From NCBI GenBank assembly GCA_050173345.1, contig JBFXKW010000002.1, positions 566,200 to 630,199 of the forward strand: a stretch of DNA of 64,000 bases. The letters are read 5' to 3'. How positions within the stretch are numbered: the stretch's first letter is position 1; each line of letters starts with the position of its first letter. Below are positions 35,054 through 43,921 of the stretch, in pieces. The notes beneath the pieces were generated by a model that made no database searches, was not told where the DNA came from, and saw only the letters and a list, made by a program, of their open reading frames with translations. This stretch comes from SHWC01 sp050173345 (GTDB taxonomy: Bacteria > Pseudomonadota > Alphaproteobacteria > UBA828). Made by a program: the position numbers and the translations under genes.

Positions 35054-36160
35054 TCATTGCACCAGGCGCGCGCCGTTCTCAGTGCTGAAATAGTGGAAGG
35101 CTTCCGCCCTCAGCGCAATGCTGACGGGCTGATCCACCGCAAAATGATCGCGCGGCGATGTGATCACCGTCAGCTTGTCGCCGCCGACATCGGCGATCAG
35201 GACGCCCATCGAGCCGAGCGGCTCGTAGAGCTCGACTTTGCCCTCGACGACGCAACGATTGTCGAAGTCCTCGCCGTCGAGGCGCGCGCGCAGATGCTGC
35301 GGCCGGATGCCGACCGCGACGCGCGCCCTGCCGTGACGGTCGAGCGCGGCGACATGCGCCTCGTCCACCGGAAAGCCAAGCGCGCCCGAATCGGTTACCG
35401 CGCGGAGTACCCCGTTGCTCCGGCTGAGCTGGCATTCGAGCACGTTGATCGGCGGCTGGCCGACATGCTTGGCGACGAACAGCCAGCCCGGCCGCTCGTA
35501 GATCTCCTGCGGCGTGCCGGTCTGGATCAGGCCGCCGCGGCCCATCACGCCGACCCGGTGGCCGAGCGAGAGCGCCTCGGTGTAGTCGTGGGTGACGAAC
35601 ATGGTGGCGACGCGATCGAGCCCCTCGATGCGGTGGAACTGCTGGCGAAGCTCATAGCGGATGCGGGCGTCGAGATGGCTGATCGGCTCGTCGAGCAGCA
35701 GCACCTCGGGCTGCTTGACCAGCGTGCGCGCCAGCGAGATGCGCTGCATCTGGCCGCCCGACGCCTGGTTCGGCCTGCGGTTGAGCAGGTGCTCGATGCG
35801 CAGCATGCGTGCGGCGTCCATCACCCGGCGGTCGATCTCCGCTTTCGGCAGCTTCTGGGCGAGCAGCGGGTTCGCGATGTTGCGGTAGACGGTGCGGTGC
35901 GGATAGAGCGCATAGCTCTCGAAGGTGAGCGCAACGGGGCGCTTGTAGGGCGGCACCTTGGTCATGTCCTTGCCGCCGATGATGACCTCGCCGGCGTCCG
36001 GCACTTCGAGGCCGGCGACGATCTTGAGCAGCGTCGACTTGCTGATACCCGACGGGCCGACCACCACGAAGAACTCGCCGGCCTCGACGGTGAGGTCGAG
36101 CCGGTCGAGCACCGGATATTCCCAGCCCTTGCAGATTCCCCTGAGCTCGAGCTGCGCCAT
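35054..36160 (-). CDS. ABC transporter ATP-binding protein (UgpC/MalK type), degenerate Walker A
   Basis: 368 residues. The P-loop is GPSGISKST, where Ile-Ser replaces the canonical Cys-Gly, so the last P-loop glycine before the lysine is lost; the codon is AGC where GGC would give Gly. The signature is ASGGQMQRISLARTL and the Walker B LLLDEPISHLDAR is normal. A TOBE-type C-terminus follows. Together with its partner, whose Walker A is normal but Walker B altered, the importer should have two non-equivalent ATP sites. Two bases separate it from the permease gene. Confidence 0.92.
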   Translation of the reverse strand: MAQLELRGICKGWEYPVLDRLDLTVEAGEFFVVVGPSGISKSTLLKIVAGLEVPDAGEVIIGGKDMTKVPPYKRPVALTFESYALYPHRTVYRNIANPLLAQKLPKAEIDRRVMDAARMLRIEHLLNRRPNQASGGQMQRISLARTLVKQPEVLLLDEPISHLDARIRYELRQQFHRIEGLDRVATMFVTHDYTEALSLGHRVGVMGRGGLIQTGTPQEIYERPGWLFVAKHVGQPPINVLECQLSRSNGVLRAVTDSGALGFPVDEAHVAALDRHGRARVAVGIRPQHLRARLDGEDFDNRCVVEGKVELYEPLGSMGVLIADVGGDKLTVITSPRDHFAVDQPVSIALRAEAFHYFSTENGARLVQ

Positions 36161-36162
36161 GA

Positions 36163-37002
36163 TCAGCCCTTCACCACGCCGAGCGAGAGCCCGCGCACCA
36201 TGTAGCGGCGCAGGATGATGAACAGGATGATCGGCGGCAGCATCGCGACGATCGAGAACGCGATGGCGAGGTTGGTGAGCTGCTGCGCACCCTGCACGAA
36301 GGTCGGGATCTGGATGGTGTGGGTAACCACCGCGCCGCCGACGAACAGGTTGGCGAAGAGATATTCGTTCCACGCGAAGATCCAGCACAGCATGGCGACC
36401 GAGACCATGCCCGGCCCGACCAGCGGCAAGGTCACGGTGAAGAAGGTCTTGAGGGCGCCGTGGCCGTCCATGTAGGAGGCCTGCTCGAGCTCGGGCGGCA
36501 CCTCGCGGAAGAAGATCATCATCAGCCAGGTCGCGAGCGGCATGTTGAAGACCAGGTAGAGGATGATCAGAGAGATGTGGTTGTCGGTCGTGCCGAACAC
36601 CCATTCGAAGGCGTAGAACATCGGCAGCAGGATCGCGACCGGCGGGAACATGCGGTTCGACAGGATCCAGAACGAGACGTTCTCGCCGCCCGCACGCTTC
36701 GGGAAGCGCGCCAGCGCATAGCCGGCCGAGGCGCCGAGCAGCAGCGAGAGGATCGTGTTGCAGGTCGCGATGATGAAGCTGTCGATCAGCGACTTCGCGG
36801 TACGGGCATCGTCGAACAGGCCGGGGAAGTTGGCCCATCTGAAGTCCTGCGGCCAATAGCTCGGATGGATCTGGTTGACCTCGCCGATCGACTTGAAGCC
36901 GGTGATGAACTGGAAATAGAACGGAAACAGGGTGAACAGCGTCCAGACCACCAGGAACACGGCCACGAAAAAGAGGACGAACCTGTAGGTCGGCAGCCGC
37001 AT
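36163..37002 (-). CDS. carbohydrate ABC transporter permease (MalG/UgpE type)
   Basis: 279 residues with six membrane helices. The EAA loop is EQASYMDGHGALKTFFTVTLPLVGPGM, at the usual position for MalG-type subunits. The N-terminus FVLFFVAVFLVVWTLFTLFPFYF is the first helix. It forms the importer channel with the MalF-type permease encoded 3 bp upstream. Confidence 0.94.
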   Translation of the reverse strand: MRLPTYRFVLFFVAVFLVVWTLFTLFPFYFQFITGFKSIGEVNQIHPSYWPQDFRWANFPGLFDDARTAKSLIDSFIIATCNTILSLLLGASAGYALARFPKRAGGENVSFWILSNRMFPPVAILLPMFYAFEWVFGTTDNHISLIILYLVFNMPLATWLMMIFFREVPPELEQASYMDGHGALKTFFTVTLPLVGPGMVSVAMLCWIFAWNEYLFANLFVGGAVVTHTIQIPTFVQGAQQLTNLAIAFSIVAMLPPIILFIILRRYMVRGLSLGVVKG

Positions 37003-37005
37003 GGC

Positions 37006-38007
37006 CTAAGCGATCCCGCGCGCTTTCAGCACGCGCTTCAGGTATTTCAGGAACAGCGTGGTCAGGATCGCAGCGAAGACGAAGATGATGATGGCGTAGG
37101 CCGCGGCCTCGCCCACCTCGAAGTCCCGGATGCCACGCTGATAGGCGATGTAGACCGGCAGTTCCGACGATTCCGCCGGCCCGCCCGAGGTCATCACGTA
37201 GATGTAGTCGACATACTTGTAGGCGTCCATGAAGCGGATGATGAAGGCGATGGCGATGACCTCCTTCAGCATCGGCAGCGTGATGCGCCACAGCGTTTTC
37301 CATCGCGGCGCGCCGTCGACCTGCGCCGCCTCGTAGATGGAGGGCGACAGCGCGACGCGGCCGGAATAGACGATCAGGATGATCAGCGAGGTCCACTGCC
37401 AGAGGTCGGTGAAGGTGACCGACCAGATCGACAGCGAGGTCGAGAACCATTCGATGCGATGATCGACGATGCCGAGGCGGAGCAGGATGTCGTTCACGAT
37501 GCCGTTGTGCGGCGTCAGCATCAGTTGCCAGATCAGCCCGACCTGGGAGGGCGGCAGCATCATGGGGATCACCAGGATCACCAGCAGCAGCATCTTGAGC
37601 CAGCGTGCCTTGACCAACTCGTAGAGCATGAGGGCGATGGCGGTGCCGAGGATCACCTCGAGCACGGCGCCGCACAGCAGATAGGTGCCGAGATTCTTGA
37701 TGCTGTTGAGGAAGCGCCCGGAGGTGACGACCTGCTCGAAATTGCCGATGCCGACGAAGCTGTAGGTCTCGCGCGCCAGGCTCACCATCGTCGCGTTGTG
37801 CAACGAGTGGAAGAACATCCAGATCGTCGGGTAGATCACGATGGCGACCAGCACCAGCACCGGGATACCGACCATCAGGACCGGCACCCAGCGATTGACG
37901 ATCAAGGATTGGCTGCTGGTGCGCTTGTTCTTGAACCAGTCCGGAAGCTCGTCGGCCTCCCAGGCGCGGAAGTCATCGACCGCTCTCGCGGGCGCGTCCG
38001 CGGCCAT
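37006..38007 (-). CDS. carbohydrate ABC transporter permease (MalF/UgpA type)
   Basis: 333 residues from the ATG at 38007 (a GTG one codon earlier is possible). It has a cytoplasmic N-terminal tail of about 40 residues, first helix VPVLMVGIPVLVLVAIVIYPTIW, and the EAA loop YEAAQVDGAPRWKTLWRITLPML. It is the first gene of the five-gene importer operon, and its upstream gap is shared with the divergent EboE-like gene. Confidence 0.94.
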   Translation of the reverse strand: MAADAPARAVDDFRAWEADELPDWFKNKRTSSQSLIVNRWVPVLMVGIPVLVLVAIVIYPTIWMFFHSLHNATMVSLARETYSFVGIGNFEQVVTSGRFLNSIKNLGTYLLCGAVLEVILGTAIALMLYELVKARWLKMLLLVILVIPMMLPPSQVGLIWQLMLTPHNGIVNDILLRLGIVDHRIEWFSTSLSIWSVTFTDLWQWTSLIILIVYSGRVALSPSIYEAAQVDGAPRWKTLWRITLPMLKEVIAIAFIIRFMDAYKYVDYIYVMTSGGPAESSELPVYIAYQRGIRDFEVGEAAAYAIIIFVFAAILTTLFLKYLKRVLKARGIA

Positions 38008-38010
38008 CAC

Positions 38011-38396
38011 GCGGCCCTATTCGCGTCCGCGTGTAACGATGCTGGCGAGAACGTGCACAATACATGCATATCGAGCGATTCCTCCCCTTTCGCCTTCTTC
38101 TTATTATTGAAGGGATTGTCGGCTCGGGTGAAACGCAGTGTCAAGTGCGGACCGAGCGGAGCGTCACCGGCTGCGCCGATCGGCCTAGGTCTCGCGCGGT
38201 GTGCTGCCCGTTTCCGCCGCCTGGACCGGCTTTATCCGCTGGAGCGGAAGGCCGGCCGTTTTTCAATTAGCGAAATAACGTGTGGCCAGCCGGTGATCGG
38301 ACGACACCAGCCCGCCTTCGCGTCGCTCGTTCTTGTCTATCGCGCTCGCCTCGCCGAGACTCGGATACGCCGACAAGAACAGCGGGGAGCCTGGCG
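38011..38396. other. 386-bp divergent intergenic region, no gene seen
   Basis: It lies between the importer operon and the EboE-like gene. It holds AT-rich patches (38092-38115 and 38260-38280) that may be promoters, and a small TCCGCT/AGCGGA hairpin at about 38232-38246. The short frames in it have no homology-like features. I found no repeat of the TGTGATCACA or ACCA...TGGT motifs here. Confidence 0.45.
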
Positions 38397-39593
38397 ATGG
38401 ATCTCGGCAGCGGCCTTGGCCACCTCACCTATTCCACCCTCGTGCATCCCGGCGACACCTGGGAGGAGATGTGGCAGAGCCTCACCAGCTTCGTGCCCAA
38501 GGTGAAGGCGCGCGTCGCGCCCGACCGCCGGTTCGGCGTCTCGCTGCGCATCTCGGGCGTATCGTCCAGGCGATTGGCCGGCGATCCCGCCGAGCGGCAG
38601 AAGCTGAAAGCCTTCCTCGACGACAACGACATGTATCTCTACACGGTGAACGCGTTCCCGCACGGCCCGTTCAAGAACACCGTGGTCAAGACGCAGGTCT
38701 ACGAGCCCGACTGGCGCAGCGACGAACGCGCGGAATACACCATGCGCGTCGCCGACATCCTGGCCGAGGTCGCGCCGCCCGGCATCGAGCCGTCGATCCA
38801 GACCGCGCCGCTCGGCTACAAGCCGCGCGTCACCGGCAATGACGTGGTCGAGGCCTATACGCGGCAAGTGCTTCGCGTCGCCGCGCACCTCGTCGAGCTG
38901 GAGCGGCGCACCGGGCGCTGCGTCACGCTCGCCATCGAGCCCGAGCCCGACTGCTACCTCGAAACCACCACCGAGACGCTCGCCTATTTCAAGGAGCATC
39001 TATACAGCGGCGCGGCGGCCGCCCAGCTCGCGCACGCCACGGGGCTCGCGATCTCGGATGCGCATGCGCGCCTCCGGCGCCATATCGGCACCGTCTACGA
39101 CATCTGCCATCAGGCCGTGGAGTATGAGGACATCAAGGCATCGCTGCAGGCGCTGGTCGATGCCGGCATCCCGGTGTTCAAGCTGCAGGAGGCCGCCGCC
39201 ATGCGCATGCCGGAGGTCGACGGCGACATCGTCGAGGCGCTCAGGCCCTACGCCAACAGCGTCTACCTGACTCAAACCGTGGAGCGCCGCAACGGCAGGC
39301 TCACCCGCTTCCCGAACCTCGAGGACGCCTTCGCGGCGTGGCAGCGTGAGCCCGGCCCGCGCGAATGGCGGACCCACTTCCATGTGCCGGTCTTCCTCGA
39401 CGATCTCGGCGCGTTCAAGACCACCCGCTTCGCGATCGAGGACGCGCTCGCCTTCCAGAAGGCGCACGGCCTCTCCGCCCAGCTCGAGATCGAGACCTAC
39501 ACCTGGGACGTGCTGCCCGATCACCTGAAGACCGGCGACATCGTCGACTATGTCAGCCGCGAGATCGAATGGGTGCGCGGCCAGCTGATCTGA
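38397..39593 (+). CDS. EboE-like metabolite traffic protein (TIM-barrel fold)
   Basis: 398 residues from the ATG at 38397 (GGGGAG upstream). The N-terminus MDLGSGLGHLTYSTLVHPGDTWEEMW is the EboE hallmark. Later segments (TVNAFPHGPF, LAIEPEPDCYLETTTET, IGTVYDICHQAVEYED, FHVPVFLDDLG, LEIETYTWDVLP) fit a xylose-isomerase-like barrel with metal-binding Glu/His/Asp residues. EboE is normally one of six eboABCDEF genes for export or trafficking of a secondary metabolite precursor; no other ebo gene is present here. The neighbours suggest sugar or polyol metabolism instead. Confidence 0.85.
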   Translation: MDLGSGLGHLTYSTLVHPGDTWEEMWQSLTSFVPKVKARVAPDRRFGVSLRISGVSSRRLAGDPAERQKLKAFLDDNDMYLYTVNAFPHGPFKNTVVKTQVYEPDWRSDERAEYTMRVADILAEVAPPGIEPSIQTAPLGYKPRVTGNDVVEAYTRQVLRVAAHLVELERRTGRCVTLAIEPEPDCYLETTTETLAYFKEHLYSGAAAAQLAHATGLAISDAHARLRRHIGTVYDICHQAVEYEDIKASLQALVDAGIPVFKLQEAAAMRMPEVDGDIVEALRPYANSVYLTQTVERRNGRLTRFPNLEDAFAAWQREPGPREWRTHFHVPVFLDDLGAFKTTRFAIEDALAFQKAHGLSAQLEIETYTWDVLPDHLKTGDIVDYVSREIEWVRGQLI

Positions 39594-39637
39594 ACCGCCT
39601 TGATCGATCGCGCTCTCCTCGTCATCGTCGCGATGCC

Positions 39638-41044
39638 ATGTCCGTGCTCGACCTGCCCTTGCACGAGATCGCCGCGGCGTTGCGCGCGGGCCGGCTGAGC
39701 GCCGGCGCGCTGCTCGACGAGGCGGTCGCGCGCCACCATCGCTTCGGCGACTACCTGCACGCCTACCGGCTTTGGGACGAGGCGGCGGCGCGTGCCGAAG
39801 CCACGGCCGCGGACGCGGCGTTCGCCGCCGGCATCGACACCGGGCCGCTCCAGGGCATCCCGGTTTCGGTCAAGGACATCTTCGGCGTCGGCGGCACGCA
39901 GACCTTCGCCGGCTCGCCGCGCCCGCTGCCGGCGCGCTTCGAGGCCGAGGGCCCGCTCATCCGGGCACTCCGCCGCCAGCTCGCCGTCATCGTGGGCAAG
40001 ACGCACACCATGCAGTTCGCGATGGGCGGCCTCGGCACCAACAGCCATTGGGGCGCGCCGCGCAATCCATGGGACGCCGCGCACCATCGCGCACCCGGCG
40101 GCACCAGTTCGGGTGCGGGCGTCAGCCTGATCGAGGGCTCGGCGCTGCTCGCGATCGGCAGCGATACCGGCGGCTCGATCCGCACGCCCGCGAGCTTCAC
40201 CGCCACGGTCGGGCTCAAGCCCACCATCGGCCGCTGGTCGACGGCAGGCATGGTGCCGCTCAGCCCGACGCTCGATACCCCCGCCATCGCCGCGCGCAGC
40301 GTCGCCGACGCCGCGTTCGCCTTCGCCGCGCTCGACCCCGGCGCGGGGGACGCGCCGCGGCCCCGGCCCGAGATCGTGCCGGTGGATCCACGGCGGCTCC
40401 GCATCGGCGTGCCCGGCGCGCCGTTCTGGGACGATGCCTCGCCGGGCGTCGCCGAGGCGGTGCGCGCGGCGCTCGACCGGCTCGCCAAGGCCGGCGCGCT
40501 CGTCGAGGAGGTCGCGCTGCCCGAGGCGGCCGAGGCCGCCGCGCTCTGGCTCAAGGGCGGCCTCGCCGCGCCCGAGTTCCAGAGCTATCTGAGCGCGGAG
40601 CTGCCCGAATGGCAGGCCGAGCTCGATGCCATCACCGTCGCCAAGCTCGGCGATGCGGCCAGGATGACGGCGAGCGAATACCTGTCGCGGCGCCGGCGGG
40701 TCGCCGCGCTCGCCGCCTCGGCTGCCAAGCGGCTCGGCTCCTATGACGTGCTCGCGGCGCCGAGCGTGCCGATCACGCCACCGAAGCTCGCCGACCTGGC
40801 CGAGCCCGAGCGCTTCTTCCGCGCCAACCTGCTGGCGCAGCGCAATGGCAGCCCGATCAACTTCCTCGGCCTTTGCGCGATCTCCCTGCCGGGCGGACGG
40901 GACGCCGAGGCCATGCCGGTCGGCCTGCAGCTCATCGCGGCGCCGCACGAAGAAACGCGCCTGCTCGGCGCCGCGCTCGCGGCCGAGCAGGTGCTCGGCG
41001 CCGCCCGCGACATCCTCGGCGCACCGCCGCTCCCCGCATCCTGA
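39638..41044 (+). CDS. amidase signature family hydrolase
   Basis: 468 residues. The catalytic triad region is intact: Lys in GIPVSVKDIFGVGG, cis-Ser in APGGTSSGAGVS, and the nucleophile in GSDTGGSIRTPASFTATVGLKPT. The C-terminal GSPINFLGLCAISLPGG is also family-typical. It could be an amidase, allophanate-hydrolase-like or aryl-acylamidase; GatA is unlikely as there are no gatB/gatC genes. It follows the EboE-like gene by 44 bp. The 121-bp gap to the Liv transporter leaves open whether the transporter feeds it. Confidence 0.88.
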   Translation: MSVLDLPLHEIAAALRAGRLSAGALLDEAVARHHRFGDYLHAYRLWDEAAARAEATAADAAFAAGIDTGPLQGIPVSVKDIFGVGGTQTFAGSPRPLPARFEAEGPLIRALRRQLAVIVGKTHTMQFAMGGLGTNSHWGAPRNPWDAAHHRAPGGTSSGAGVSLIEGSALLAIGSDTGGSIRTPASFTATVGLKPTIGRWSTAGMVPLSPTLDTPAIAARSVADAAFAFAALDPGAGDAPRPRPEIVPVDPRRLRIGVPGAPFWDDASPGVAEAVRAALDRLAKAGALVEEVALPEAAEAAALWLKGGLAAPEFQSYLSAELPEWQAELDAITVAKLGDAARMTASEYLSRRRRVAALAASAAKRLGSYDVLAAPSVPITPPKLADLAEPERFFRANLLAQRNGSPINFLGLCAISLPGGRDAEAMPVGLQLIAAPHEETRLLGAALAAEQVLGAARDILGAPPLPAS

Positions 41045-41165
41045 TTGGCGTAACCGTGCCTGTTCGAGGCGGGCAAGGATGCTATGCTCGCCCAAAATCA
41101 CTGCCGCGCGGATTGGGAGCCGCGCAGCGGCGGGAACGAGAACGGGGACGCATCGCGAGGAAGGG

Positions 41166-41975
41166 ATGCCGGCGATCCTGGAGATCGAGGCGTTGAGCCT
41201 TGCCTTCGGCGGCGTGCGCGCGCTCGACGGCGTCTCGCTCGCCGTCGAGGAAGGCAGCATCACGGCGATCATCGGGCCGAACGGCGCCGGCAAGACCAGC
41301 CTGTTCAACGCGATCTCCGGCTTCTACCGGCCGCAAGCCGGGCACATCGTCTTCGACGGAGAGGACATCACGCGGCTCAAGCCGCCGCACCGCGCCGCGC
41401 TCGGGCTGGCGCGGACGTTTCAGAACATCGCGCTGTTCCAGGGCATGACCGTGCTCGACAACATCAAGCTCGGCCGCCACGTCCACCTCAAGACCGGCGT
41501 GCTCGCCGCCGGCCTCTATCTCGGCCCGGCGCGGCGCGAGGAGATGGCGCTGCGCGCCGAGATCGAGCGCGACGTGATCGACTTCCTCGACATCGACCAT
41601 ATCCGCCACGCGCCGGTCGCGGCGCTTCCTTATGGCCTTCAAAAGCGCGTCGAGCTGGCGCGCGCGCTTGCCATGCGGCCGCGCGTGCTGCTGCTCGACG
41701 AGCCGGTCGCCGGCCTCAACCGCGAGGAGACCGAGGACATGGCACGCTTCATCCTCGACGTGCGCGAGGAGCGCGGCGTGACGGTGCTGCTCGTCGAGCA
41801 CGACATGGACGTGGTGATGGACATCTCGGATCACGTCGTCGTGCTCAATTTCGGCCGGGACATCGGCGCCGCCCCGCCCGACCAAGTGCGCGAGATGAAG
41901 CCGGTGATCGACGCCTATCTCGGCGGCCATGGCGGCGCGGCGCGCGCGCCGGCGCAAGCGGCGGCGGGCGGCTGA
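41166..41975 (+). CDS. Liv-type ABC transporter ATP-binding protein (LivG-like)
   Basis: 269 residues. Walker A is GPNGAGKTSLFNAISGFY, the Q-loop LARTFQNIALF, Walker B VLLLDEPVAGLNREE and the H-loop LLVEHDMDVVMD. The signature is unusual, LPYGLQKRVELARAL, as in many LivG proteins. It is the first gene of a compact livG-livH-livM-livK-livF set. The stop overlaps the ATG of the permease by one base. Confidence 0.93.
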   Translation: MPAILEIEALSLAFGGVRALDGVSLAVEEGSITAIIGPNGAGKTSLFNAISGFYRPQAGHIVFDGEDITRLKPPHRAALGLARTFQNIALFQGMTVLDNIKLGRHVHLKTGVLAAGLYLGPARREEMALRAEIERDVIDFLDIDHIRHAPVAALPYGLQKRVELARALAMRPRVLLLDEPVAGLNREETEDMARFILDVREERGVTVLLVEHDMDVVMDISDHVVVLNFGRDIGAAPPDQVREMKPVIDAYLGGHGGAARAPAQAAAGG

Positions 41976-42847
41976 TGGAATTCCTGCTCGAGGTCAGCCT
42001 GGTCGGCCTTGCCGTCGGCGGGGTCTACGCGCTGATCGCGGTCGGCTATGTGCTGATCTACCGCAGCACCCGCGTGGTCAACTTCGCCCACGGCAATGTG
42101 ATGATGTTCGGCGCCTACTTCTACTACAGCTTCGCCGGGCTTCTTGGCCTGCACTGGGCGCCGGCGCTGCTGCTCACCCTGGCCGCCGCGGCGCTGTTCG
42201 GCGCGGGCTTGGAGCGGCTGGTACTGCGCCCGCTGATCGGGCGGCCGGCGATCGCGGTCTGCATGATCACCGTCGGCGTCGCGGTGACCTTGCACGGCCT
42301 CGCCCAGCTCATCTGGTCCGCGGAGGATTTCTTCCTGCCGGCCTTGCTGCCGCAGGAGCCGATCGTCATCGGCGGCATGTTCATCCCCGGCAACACCTTC
42401 TATGGCTTCTTGGTCGCGCTCGGCGCCATCGCGGCCTTCCTCGCGATCTTCCGCTTCACCCGGAGCGGCGTCGCCATGCGTGCGACCGCCGCCGACCAGG
42501 TCGCCGCCACGACCATGGGCATCAACGTGCCCGCCATGTTCAGCCTGGCCTGGATCTATGCCTCGGTCTCGGCGGCGCTCGCCGGCATCGTCGTCGGCTC
42601 GATGGCAACCCTCAACCCGAGCCTCGGGCTGATCGGCCTCAGCGTGCTCGCCGTGGTCATCCTCGGCGGGCTCGACAGCGTGCTCGGCGCCATCGTGGCC
42701 GGGCTGATCGTCGGCTGGATCGAATCGGTCACCGGCTTCTATGCCGGCGCGGCGTTCAAGGACGTGGTGCCGTTCCTGGTGCTGCTCGCGATCCTCGTGG
42801 TGCGGCCGCACGGGCTGTTCGGCACGCCCGAGATCGAGCGGCTGTGA
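41975..42847 (+). CDS. Liv-type ABC transporter permease (LivH-like)
   Basis: 290 residues, about eight membrane helices. GGVYALIAVGYVLIYRSTRVVNFAHGNVMMFGAY and GVAMRATAADQVAATTMGINV are LivH signatures. It has a translational overlap with the upstream ATPase. It forms the channel with the LivM-like subunit. Confidence 0.94.
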   Translation: MEFLLEVSLVGLAVGGVYALIAVGYVLIYRSTRVVNFAHGNVMMFGAYFYYSFAGLLGLHWAPALLLTLAAAALFGAGLERLVLRPLIGRPAIAVCMITVGVAVTLHGLAQLIWSAEDFFLPALLPQEPIVIGGMFIPGNTFYGFLVALGAIAAFLAIFRFTRSGVAMRATAADQVAATTMGINVPAMFSLAWIYASVSAALAGIVVGSMATLNPSLGLIGLSVLAVVILGGLDSVLGAIVAGLIVGWIESVTGFYAGAAFKDVVPFLVLLAILVVRPHGLFGTPEIERL

Positions 42848-42860
42848 CGGGCGAAGCGCC

Positions 42861-43895
42861 ATGCTGACCGGCAACTTCAAGGAACGCTATGAGGCTGACG
42901 AGGCGCTGCTCAGGACCGCACGAAGCCGCTATTGGGCGGCGCTGCTGGCGGCGCTCCTCGTCGCGCTGCCCTTTGCCGGCAACGACTATCACCTCTACCT
43001 CGCCTGCCTGCTCGGCATCAACGTGATCGCCGCGACCGGCATCAACATCCTGACCGGCTTCACCGGTCTGATCTCGCTCGGCCATGCCGCCTTCATGGGC
43101 GTCGGCGCCTATGCCGCCGCCTGGTTCGCCAACCAGCTCGCCTTGCCGTTCTATCTCTGCCTGCCGCTCGGCGGGCTGGCCGCGGCAATGGTCGGCATCG
43201 TGGTCGGGCTGCCCTCGCTGCGCATCAAGGGGCTCTACCTTGCCATCGCGACGCTCGCCGCCCAGTTCATCCTCGGCTTCGTCTTCAACGAGTGGGAGCC
43301 GGTGACCGGCGGCGGCCGCGGCACGTCGGTGCCGCCCGCCGAGATCGGCAGCCTCGTGCTCGACACCGAGTTCGAGCTCTACTGGCTGATCCTCGTCATC
43401 ACGGTGCTCTCGCTGGTCTTCGCCCGCAACCTGTTCCGTACCCGGATCGGCCGCGCCTTCATCGCGGTCCGGGACCGCGACATCTCGGCCGAGGTCATGG
43501 GCATCGACCTCTTGCGCACCAAGCTCGCCTCGTTCGCGCTCAGCTCGTTCTATGCCGGCATCGCCGGCGGGCTGATGGCCTACTTCTTCAAGGTGGTGAC
43601 GCCGGAGCAGTATTCCTTCGGCATTTCCGTCATGATCCTCGCCGCGATCGTGGTCGGCGGCATGGGCACGATTCTGGGAGGCGTGCTCGGCGCGATCTTC
43701 ATGACGCTGATGCCCGAGGCGCTCGGGCAGATCAGCCTGAGCTTCGGCCCGCAGGCGGTGCCCCTGCTCTCGCCCGCGCGCGAGGTCGTGTTCGGCCTGT
43801 TGATCGTTTTGTTCCTGATCTTCGAGCCGCGCGGGCTCGCCGAGATCTGGCGGCGGTTCAAGCGGAGCTATGACCGCTGGCCGTTCCGTACCTAG
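42861..43895 (+). CDS. Liv-type ABC transporter permease (LivM-like)
   Basis: 344 residues, about ten helices. ATGINILTGFTGLISLGHAAFMGVGAYAAAW, GLYLAIATLAAQFIL, GRAFIAVRDRDISAEVMGID and VVGGMGTILGGVLGAIFM are characteristic LivM segments. It starts 13 bp after the LivH stop. Confidence 0.94.
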   Translation: MLTGNFKERYEADEALLRTARSRYWAALLAALLVALPFAGNDYHLYLACLLGINVIAATGINILTGFTGLISLGHAAFMGVGAYAAAWFANQLALPFYLCLPLGGLAAAMVGIVVGLPSLRIKGLYLAIATLAAQFILGFVFNEWEPVTGGGRGTSVPPAEIGSLVLDTEFELYWLILVITVLSLVFARNLFRTRIGRAFIAVRDRDISAEVMGIDLLRTKLASFALSSFYAGIAGGLMAYFFKVVTPEQYSFGISVMILAAIVVGGMGTILGGVLGAIFMTLMPEALGQISLSFGPQAVPLLSPAREVVFGLLIVLFLIFEPRGLAEIWRRFKRSYDRWPFRT

Positions 43896-43921
43896 CCATC
43901 CAGCCAAGGGGAGGATGAAGC

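Noticed and set aside
35054..37675. An 873-codon minus-strand frame spanning the ABC permeases and the second ATPase
   Set aside because: Only its C-terminal part is the real ATPase (start at 36160). The upstream part is out of frame with the two permeases, which show full membrane topology and EAA loops.
38230..38262. Possible terminator (TCCGCT/AGCGGA hairpin, then GGCCGGCC and TTTTT)
   Set aside because: There is no plus-strand transcript upstream to terminate. The stem is short and the T-run is separated from it by another palindrome.
38064..38270. Possible 68-codon gene in the importer/EboE gap
   Set aside because: No ribosome site, no recognisable fold, and residue usage like a random frame.
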